From Polaribacter sp. (lineage in GTDB: Bacteria > Bacteroidota > Bacteroidia > Flavobacteriales > Flavobacteriaceae): 11,860 nt of DNA. The notes below the pieces were generated by a model. It saw only the letters and a list, made by a program, of their open reading frames with translations. It was not told where the DNA came from and ran no database searches. This document shows positions 7,163 to 11,860 of this stretch, piece by piece; the first letter of the stretch is position 1, and each line of letters begins with the position of its first letter. The stretch covers positions 1 through 11,860 of the forward strand of contig JAQWOW010000027.1 of NCBI GenBank assembly GCA_029245665.1, given 5' to 3'. Both the position numbers and the translations under genes were made by a program.

Positions 7163-8032
7163 CTAATATAAATGGCCCATTTTTCCGTCTTGAAAATCTC
7201 GCATTGCTTCTAGAATTTCAGTTTGAGTATTCATAACAAAAGGTCCATGCTGTGAAATTTTTTCTTTTATTGGCTCTCCTGATAAAATTAAAATTACACT
7301 TTCTTTTATTGCCTCAAAAACTACCGTGCTTCCATCTTGATTAAAAGTAATCATTTGATTTTTTCCTTTCTCTAGGGTTTCAGAATTATTGACTAAAATT
7401 TCTCCTTCTAAAAGATAAATTAATGATTGATGCTTTTCCGAAATTTCAATTTCCATCTTTCCTCCTTCAGTCGCTTTTGCTGAAAAAACATTCACATCAG
7501 TTTGTGTTTTTATCAAACCTGATTCTTGTTTATGTTTACCTGCAATAATATTCAACTGGACTTTTTTATCTTCAGAAAATAATTTCGGTATTTGTTTATC
7601 TTCCAGATGTTGATAATTAGGCATCATCATTTTATCTTTCGCTGGCAAGTTTAACCACAACTGAATTCCTTCCAATTCACCCCCTTTTTTCACAAATTCT
7701 TTAGTGGGTGCTTCTGCGTGAATGATTCCATGACCTGCAGTAGTCCATTGAACTCCACCTGCTTTTACGACCATTTCATTCCCTAGAGAGTCTCTATGGA
7801 ATTGTTCTCCCTTAAACAATAGTGTAATTGGTTCAAAACCTCTGTGTGGATGAGGACCTAGATCAAAAGGATTATTAAATTCGGAAATAGCATAGGGTCC
7901 GTAATGATGTAATAATATAAATGGATCTACATTTTCTATACCTAGTGTTGGTATTGGTTGACGTAATCTTATTGGTCCCATATTAACAAAAGGACTTGGT
8001 ACTTTATGTTGAATTGTTTTAAGTCTATTCAT
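7163..8032 (-). CDS. Pirin family protein
   Basis: Bicupin metalloprotein of 289 residues. The N-terminal cupin carries the pirin metal ligands: His61 and His63 (GPHPHRGFEPIT) and His105 and Glu107 (GIIHAEAPT), the counterparts of His56, His58, His101 and Glu103 of human pirin, so a bound iron is expected. The second cupin (from about 160) ends with the usual GPFVMNT and FQDGKMGHL motifs. Bacterial pirins such as E. coli YhhW have quercetin 2,3-dioxygenase activity in vitro, but the physiological role is usually unknown. There is no signal peptide, so it is cytoplasmic. It follows the MarR gene by 42 bp on the same strand and is the last gene of a four-gene operon with a flavoprotein and a glutaredoxin-like protein. 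No clear terminator is seen after it. Confidence 0.9.
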   Translation of the reverse strand: MNRLKTIQHKVPSPFVNMGPIRLRQPIPTLGIENVDPFILLHHYGPYAISEFNNPFDLGPHPHRGFEPITLLFKGEQFHRDSLGNEMVVKAGGVQWTTAGHGIIHAEAPTKEFVKKGGELEGIQLWLNLPAKDKMMMPNYQHLEDKQIPKLFSEDKKVQLNIIAGKHKQESGLIKTQTDVNVFSAKATEGGKMEIEISEKHQSLIYLLEGEILVNNSETLEKGKNQMITFNQDGSTVVFEAIKESVILILSGEPIKEKISQHGPFVMNTQTEILEAMRDFQDGKMGHLY

Positions 8033-8074
8033 ATTAATTCTCTGATATTTACTTCATAAAATTAGATGTTTTTT

Positions 8075-8512
8075 CTATCTTATTTTATCTAAAAGAGTAC
8101 TTAAAATAATTGCTTCTTCATTTGTTAAATTATCTAAAAAAGGTTCCATTTCATTGTCATCAATTGTAGATAATAAATCCAAGCCCAATTTTGTAATCTT
8201 CACAAATACGACTCTTCTATCGTGCTCACAACGCTCTCTTTCAATTAATTTTTTATCACATAATTTATCCATTAAACGAGTTGCATTTGGAGCTCTTTCT
8301 ACCATTCTGTCTTTAACAATCTGAACCTTAATTTTAGCTTTTGCGCCCCTTAAAATTCTTAAGATATTATATTGTTGCGGAGAAATTCCATAAGGTTTAA
8401 AAAAATCAATTTCTTTACTATTTAACCAATTAAAAGTATATTTTATATTGATTAATGCCTTTACTTTGCTACTGCTAAACTTAGAGTTGATATCCTTAGA
8501 AATGTTTCCCAT
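8075..8512 (-). CDS. MarR family winged-helix transcriptional regulator
   Basis: The 145-residue product has the MarR layout: an N-terminal dimerisation helix (about 15-35), helix-turn-helix from about residue 44 (SPQQYNILRILRG), recognition helix near 72-90 (ERAPNATRLMDKLCDKKLI), and the beta wing with the DRR motif (98-100) and VVFVKITKLG. C-terminal helices (about 111-145) complete the dimer interface. Two cysteines, Cys85 in the recognition-helix region and Cys95 at the wing, could in principle sense oxidants or electrophiles as in OhrR or QorR type members, but that is inference. The start lies two bases after the stop of the glutaredoxin-like gene, so it is translationally coupled. As the third gene in the operon it probably represses its own promoter upstream of the flavoprotein gene. 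Confidence 0.92.
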   Translation of the reverse strand: MGNISKDINSKFSSSKVKALINIKYTFNWLNSKEIDFFKPYGISPQQYNILRILRGAKAKIKVQIVKDRMVERAPNATRLMDKLCDKKLIERERCEHDRRVVFVKITKLGLDLLSTIDDNEMEPFLDNLTNEEAIILSTLLDKIR

Positions 8513-8514
8513 AA

Positions 8515-8763
8515 TTATGCTCTTAATCTTAAATCTTGCATTATCTTATTAAATTCTTCTGTTGATGGTGTTAAATAGATTGCATCATCAATAAATAAAG
8601 TTGGGAATTTCAGAACGCCATTATAAAGTTTTTTGCTGTGGTCTCTTGCCTCAACATCTTTAGAAACATCTTTATATACATAGGGAACATCCGTTGAATT
8701 TAAAAAGTTTTTAAATGCAACTGTATAGGCATGTCCTTGCTTTCCGTATAAAACTATCGTCAT
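8515..8763 (-). CDS. Glutaredoxin-like thioredoxin-fold protein lacking all cysteines
   Basis: The 82 residues align by eye to glutaredoxins: an opening beta strand (TIVLYGKQG), helix, then PYVYKDVSKDVEAR, the conserved cis-proline segment KFPTLFID (53-60) and a final helix. Where a glutaredoxin has CPYC this one has HAYT (residues 11-14), and there is no cysteine anywhere, so classical dithiol or monothiol chemistry is impossible. The usual glycine pair near the C-terminus is replaced by LTPSTEEF. It may be a binding or scaffold protein, or a partner of the neighbouring flavoprotein; the activity is unknown. Its ATG overlaps the stop of the flavoprotein gene (ATGA), and MarR starts two bases after its stop, so it is firmly embedded in the operon and is a real gene despite its size. 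Confidence 0.8.
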   Translation of the reverse strand: MTIVLYGKQGHAYTVAFKNFLNSTDVPYVYKDVSKDVEARDHSKKLYNGVLKFPTLFIDDAIYLTPSTEEFNKIMQDLRLRA

Positions 8764-9299
8764 ATGTATTGATTTACAGAATTCTCAAATTTAGTTACTT
8801 TTTCTTTTAATTTGGCCAACAAATCTTCATGCACAATTTTACCCTCTTTAAAATTATCATAGAAACTTGGAAGAGAAAAAGAAATTAATTCTTTGGCCCC
8901 CATTCTAGAAAATGATTGAATTCCTGTTTCCAGGACCGTTTGTCCTCCTCTCTCTCCAGGTGAAGTTGCCATTAATAGTAGTGGTTTATCCCTAAAAAAA
9001 TTCTTTTGTAGTCTGGAACTCCAGTCAAAAATATTCTTGAAAGCTACTGCATAAGATCCATTATGTTCAGCTAAAGAAAGTATGAATCCATCATAATTAT
9101 CTAATAAAAATGTAAATTTTTTCACGTCCTCTGGAAATCCTTTTTTTTCTTCATCTTCACTGTAAATAGGAAGTGAAAAGTCTCTTAAATCAAGAACATC
9201 AAAGGAGGTGTTTGTTAAGTTTTCTGCAGCAAACGTAGCTAATTTTTTGTTGACAGATGAAGAACTGTTGCTACCAGCAAATGCTAATACATTTCTCAT
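8760..9299 (-). CDS. NADPH-dependent FMN reductase-like flavoprotein (NAD(P)H oxidoreductase)
   Basis: The 179-residue protein has the flavodoxin-like fold of the FMN_red family. It opens with beta strand 1 and the FMN phosphate loop GSNSSSSVNKKL (9-20), then LPIYSED (43-49), the flavin-contacting stretch SLAEHNGSYAVAFKNIFDW (75-93) and SPGERGG (113-119). This family includes azoreductases, chromate and quinone reductases and general FMN reductases; the substrate cannot be told from sequence. There is no signal or membrane segment. It is the first gene of the operon with the cysteine-free glutaredoxin fold, MarR and pirin, and overlaps the second gene by ATGA. A probable promoter lies 24-54 bp upstream. 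A quinone or electrophile detoxification role would fit MarR control, but this is inference. Confidence 0.9.
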   Translation of the reverse strand: MRNVLAFAGSNSSSSVNKKLATFAAENLTNTSFDVLDLRDFSLPIYSEDEEKKGFPEDVKKFTFLLDNYDGFILSLAEHNGSYAVAFKNIFDWSSRLQKNFFRDKPLLLMATSPGERGGQTVLETGIQSFSRMGAKELISFSLPSFYDNFKEGKIVHEDLLAKLKEKVTKFENSVNQYI

Positions 9300-9322
9300 T
9301 TTAAATAACTTTTATTTGCCTG

Positions 9323-9353
9323 TAAAGTTACTGAATAAAATATTATTTACCAA
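9323..9353 (-). promoter_or_regulatory. Putative promoter of the flavoprotein-MarR-pirin operon
   Basis: On the minus strand TTG (9351-9353) is followed after 20 bp by TAACTTTA (9323-9330), one mismatch from the Bacteroidota -7 consensus TAnnTTTG. This would start transcription a few bases before the ATG at 9299 with a leader of roughly 20 nt. It lies between nudK and the flavoprotein gene, consistent with the operon having its own start. Confidence 0.45.
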
Positions 9354-9370
9354 GGAAAATAATTCCAAGG
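9350..9370. repeat. CCAAGG direct repeats with internal GGAA-N5-TTCC dyad at the operon promoter
   Basis: CCAAGG occurs at 9350-9355 and again at 9365-9370, a 15-bp centre-to-centre distance, and between them lies GGAA-AATAA-TTCC (9354-9366). The block covers the -33 TTG of the putative operon promoter. It is the best candidate here for the binding site of the operon's own MarR protein, but MarR sites are normally longer palindromes, so this is tentative. Confidence 0.3.
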
Positions 9371-9383
9371 ATGTATTATTTCT

Positions 9384-9418
9384 AATTTATGGATTTTAAT
9401 CCAGCAATTTATGGATTT
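9384..9418. repeat. 13-bp direct repeat spanning the nudK stop codon
   Basis: AATTTATGGATTT is present at 9384-9396 and 9406-9418, offset by 22 bp. The right copy codes for the C-terminal end of NudK and the left copy reaches the last base of the stop codon. GGATT-TT-AATCC at 9391-9402 is also a small dyad. It looks like a short partial tandem duplication. Confidence 0.6.
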
Positions 9419-9980
9419 GAGCATACTGCAACAAAACAATCGTTCTAGTATCGATAATATTCCCATTTTCTAACATGTCAATCGCCTCTTTAAAAGGAAC
9501 CTCCAAGACCTCAATATCTTCTGATTCGGAAGCCAAACCTCCTCCCATACTTACTTTCATGTCATCTGTGTATTCCCCTGTGAAAAAGTGCATTTTTTCT
9601 GTCAATACACCCGGAGAGGAATAGCCTTCATAAATCTTTTTAACTGATTTTAGTCTTATTCCAGTTTCTTCTTCTGTTTCTCTAAGAATACATTGCTCTG
9701 GATTGTCTTCATCTAAAATTCCTGCTGGGATTTCTATCAGGAATCCATCTTTTTTATCATTCAAAAAAGAGGGCATTCTAAATTGTTTCACCAAAATAAC
9801 AGTCTTTTTGGTTGTATTGTACAACAAGACACCTGCTCCATGACCACGCTCATATACTTCACGCATTTGATGAACCCAGGTCTCATCTGGCATTTGATAG
9901 TCAAAATTTAGTTTGTAAAGTGTGTAATAATTGTCTGACAATAAAGTTTTTTTAATATTTTTAATTGGAGCTTTCTTCAT
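9396..9980 (-). CDS. nudK: Nudix hydrolase, NudK/GDP-mannose pyrophosphatase type
   Basis: The 194 residues align well with E. coli NudK (191), sharing LSDNYYTL near the start, REVYERGHGAGVLLYN (40-55), KKTVILVKQFR (58-68), SPGVLTEKMHFF (122-133), a GGG turn (146-148) followed by EDIEVLEVPF (154-163), and a KLLD end. The Nudix box runs from Gly87 to Ile108 with RETEEETGI (100-108) giving the metal-binding glutamates Glu101, 104 and 105. As in NudK the loop before the Arg is one residue shorter than in the general consensus. NudK hydrolyses GDP-mannose and similar nucleotide sugars to the sugar phosphate and nucleotide, in the cytoplasm. Exact substrate here is inferred by similarity; ADP-ribose hydrolase is the main alternative. 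It is a single gene, 96 bp before the flavoprotein operon. Confidence 0.87.
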   Translation of the reverse strand: MKKAPIKNIKKTLLSDNYYTLYKLNFDYQMPDETWVHQMREVYERGHGAGVLLYNTTKKTVILVKQFRMPSFLNDKKDGFLIEIPAGILDEDNPEQCILRETEEETGIRLKSVKKIYEGYSSPGVLTEKMHFFTGEYTDDMKVSMGGGLASESEDIEVLEVPFKEAIDMLENGNIIDTRTIVLLQYAQIHKLLD

Positions 9981-10028
9981 ATTTTTTTGTAGATTTCTTA
10001 AATTTTCACATCATTATTAGTATGTTCT

Positions 10029-10036
10029 CAAAAATA
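10029..10036 (-). promoter_or_regulatory. Candidate -7 element for nudK
   Basis: The minus strand reads TATTTTTG, an exact match to the TAnnTTTG consensus, and lies about 48 bp upstream of the nudK ATG. No TTG is seen at the expected -33 distance, so support is partial. Confidence 0.35.
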
Positions 10037-10266
10037 AATTATCCTTTTTAATTCATAAAAACTGTTTTAAAAAAAACAAATCTAAAAAGATTTAAAACCA
10101 CATTAAAAAAAATTGGAAGTATTATTCACTTCATAAAAGATTAGCATGTTTCTTTTAAAAAATATCCATTCAAAAAAAAAGCAACTCTAACCAATGACCT
10201 ATATTTATCTGTTCACCATACTAAAATTAAACCTTTGTTACAGAAAGTAGTCTTAGTTCATCAAGA

Positions 10267-10290
10267 AATAGTTTTATTATAATAACTATT
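10267..10290. promoter_or_regulatory. Dyad overlapping the promoter of the large secreted-protein gene
   Basis: A perfect 12-bp palindrome TTATTATAATAA (10274-10285) is flanked by AATAG (10267-10271) and CTATT (10286-10290), with a two-base TT bulge on the left. The right arm overlaps the candidate -7 element at 10287-10294. It could be an operator or simply AT-rich chance. Confidence 0.3.
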
Positions 10291-10294
10291 TTTG
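10287..10294 (+). promoter_or_regulatory. Candidate -7 element for the large secreted-protein gene
   Basis: TATTTTTG matches TAnnTTTG exactly and lies 22 bp before the ATG at 10317, predicting a leader of about 16 nt. No TTG occurs at the -33 distance. Confidence 0.4.
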
Positions 10295-10316
10295 TAATAA
10301 TCTCACCTTTTAATCT

Positions 10317-11860
10317 ATGATAAGCATATTAAAAAACACTACTTTTTATTTTCTATTGTTCTTAATAAATTTATTAACTATAATAGATATTGAAGCGCAA
10401 TTAAGTAAAAAACATTTTATACCTCCACTAACTTATGCCGAAGAAGGTAATGCAAATCCTGAAAATCAATATTTTTATATCTCTACACCCAGTAAAAAAA
10501 ATGTTAGTTTTACAATAAAACAAATAGGTTCAAACAATGACATTACAGGTTCAGTGTCAAGTACTGACCCTCAAGAAATACTTATAGGAAATGATGACAG
10601 TCAACTTTTTGTAGATTCTAGGGTTACAAGTATTGTTCATAATGATAAAGGATACATTATTGAAGCGAATGATGTTATTTATGTTTCCATTCGAGTTTTA
10701 GCGGGTGGAGGTGCACAAGCTGGAGCACTTGTTAGTAAAGGAAACTCCGCTTTAGGTACCACTTTTAGAGCAGGAATGTTTACCAATGAAAATCCGCAAA
10801 GTAATTATCTCAACTTTATTTCCGTAATGGCCACAGAAAATAATACACTGCTAAATTTTGATGATTTACCCGCCGGTATACTTATAAAAAACTACTCAGG
10901 AACCCTACCAATTTCAAATATCTCTTTAAACGAAGGAGAAAGTTATATTGTTGCAACAAATGCCAATGACAACATTATTAACAGAGATGCTTTAATTGGA
11001 ACTCTAATTACTTCCGACAAACCTATTGTTGTTAGTACAGGTTCTGCAAATGGAAGTTTTCATAACGGTGGAGGAAGAGATTATGGAATAGACCAAATTG
11101 TTGGTATTGATAAAATTGGAGATGAGTATATTTTTGTAAAAGGTAATGGAAATAATAACTGGGAGAATGTATTAATTGTTGCGCACAAAGATGCTACAAC
11201 TATTCGCATTAACGGTGGTGGAGTCTCGGCAACCATTAACAAGGGACAATATTATTTAATTGAAGGAGAAGAATATAATTCAAATGGAAATATGTACGTA
11301 CAGACTTCTAATCCTGTTTTTGCATATCAAGGAATTGGAGCAAATGATAGTGAAGCAAATCAAAGCTTATTTTTCGTCCCCCCTTTAAGTTGCGAAAATA
11401 GAGGAAAAGTAGACAATATCCCGAAAATAGAAAATATAGGAAATATCAATTTTGTTGGAGGAATCAACATTGTTACTAATAAAAATGCTACTGTTAGTAT
11501 CAATTCTCTACCGTTAGCAAATTTCTCTACCTCGGGTCCTTTTAATGTAGATGGAAATACAAATTATGTAACCTATAAAGTAACTGATTTAACAGGCAAT
11601 ATTTCTATTGATAGCACTGGAGAATTATATTGTGCTTATTTTAATCAAAATGGCTATGCTTCTTCCGGTGGTTTTTATTCGGGGTTTCCTTCGGTACCAG
11701 AAATTAATTTTGAAACTATAGTTTCAACCATAGGAAATTGTATTCCAAATCTAACTTTACAAGCTGCAAACACAGAATTATTTGATAGTTTTAAATGGTA
11801 TTATTATAATAACACTACCTCTACTTGGGATGAAAAAGCTTCTGATACCAATTACAAACC
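10317..11860 (+). CDS. Large secreted surface protein with IgGFc-binding-like region, 5' part (runs off the window)
   Basis: The frame is open from the ATG at 10317 to the window edge, 514 full codons, with no stop. Residues 1-27 are a signal peptide (ISILKNTTFYFLLFLINLL core, cleavage likely after Ile-Glu-Ala before QLSKKHF). The mature start QLSKKHFIPPLTYAEEGNANP and the following QYFYISTP are typical of large flavobacterial proteins carried by the type IX secretion system and usually annotated as gliding-motility-associated or type B sorting proteins. Residues of about 120-460 are Gly/Asn-rich beta sequence resembling the IgGFc-binding N-terminal domain (NNWENVLIVAHKDATTIRING, VFAYQGIGAND). 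From about 473 (CIPNLTLQAAN, then FKWYYYNNTT) an Ig- or PKD-like repeat seems to begin. The sorting domain itself would be beyond the window, so T9SS export is inference. Cell-surface adhesion is the likely role. Confidence 0.8.
   Translation, partial: MISILKNTTFYFLLFLINLLTIIDIEAQLSKKHFIPPLTYAEEGNANPENQYFYISTPSKKNVSFTIKQIGSNNDITGSVSSTDPQEILIGNDDSQLFVDSRVTSIVHNDKGYIIEANDVIYVSIRVLAGGGAQAGALVSKGNSALGTTFRAGMFTNENPQSNYLNFISVMATENNTLLNFDDLPAGILIKNYSGTLPISNISLNEGESYIVATNANDNIINRDALIGTLITSDKPIVVSTGSANGSFHNGGGRDYGIDQIVGIDKIGDEYIFVKGNGNNNWENVLIVAHKDATTIRINGGGVSATINKGQYYLIEGEEYNSNGNMYVQTSNPVFAYQGIGANDSEANQSLFFVPPLSCENRGKVDNIPKIENIGNINFVGGINIVTNKNATVSINSLPLANFSTSGPFNVDGNTNYVTYKVTDLTGNISIDSTGELYCAYFNQNGYASSGGFYSGFPSVPEINFETIVSTIGNCIPNLTLQAANTELFDSFKWYYYNNTTSTWDEKASDTNYK

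Larger units (their letters stand above)
9981..10316. other. AT-rich divergent intergenic region
   Basis: This 336-bp stretch separates nudK (minus) from the large secreted-protein gene (plus). I see no coding sequence or RNA gene in it. It has candidate -7 elements facing each way, an AAATCT-AAAA-AGATTT hairpin at 10078-10093, a small GAAGT-N7-ACTTC dyad at 10116-10132 and a dyad just before the plus-strand gene. Several A runs make chance dyads likely. Confidence 0.6.

Noticed and set aside
9208..9399. 63-residue plus-strand reading frame
   Set aside because: Half antisense to the flavoprotein gene start and half in the promoter gap; no protein-like features.
10078..10093. AAATCT-AAAA-AGATTT hairpin as a terminator
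   Set aside because: It lies in a divergent intergenic region with no gene ending there and no T tract; noted only as part of the region.

Overview
The window looks like chromosomal DNA of an aerobic Bacteroidota bacterium, most likely a marine member of the Flavobacteriaceae (Polaribacter- or Tenacibaculum-like). This rests on AT-rich sequence, almost no Shine-Dalgarno sites, promoters of the TAnnTTTG type, a DUF4249 protein, a CAL67264-type small membrane protein, a DUF6095-type protein, and a large secreted protein resembling type IX secretion cargo. The genus assignment is inference; there is no rRNA or other marker in the window.

Layout. Positions 2-1872 (+) hold the 3' part of a DUF4249 gene, then murQ (cell-wall recycling etherase), then a small two-helix membrane protein overlapping murQ by ATGA. 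These converge, with only about 21 bp between stop codons, on ettA (translational throttle ABC-F ATPase, minus strand). Upstream of ettA on the minus strand are a 60-residue membrane protein with its own recognisable promoter, an LpxD-type acyltransferase for lipid A, and fadH (2,4-dienoyl-CoA reductase) with a perfect 14-bp palindrome just upstream of its probable start. A tight minus-strand operon follows (9299 down to 7163): NADPH-dependent FMN reductase-like flavoprotein, a glutaredoxin-like protein with no cysteine at all, a MarR regulator, and pirin. Behind it is a NudK-type Nudix hydrolase, also on the minus strand. A 336-bp AT-rich divergent intergenic region then leads to the start of a long plus-strand gene that runs off the right edge: a secreted protein with a signal peptide and an IgGFc-binding-like region.

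How the genes fit together. Most are ordinary flavobacterial housekeeping genes (peptidoglycan recycling, translation, lipid A, unsaturated fatty acid oxidation, nucleotide-sugar hydrolysis). The one unit with a joint logic of its own is the flavoprotein / cysteine-free glutaredoxin fold / MarR / pirin operon, which looks like a self-regulated redox or electrophile-response cassette. I see no CRISPR array, phage, transposon, tRNA or rRNA, and no convincing sign of a wholly new system.
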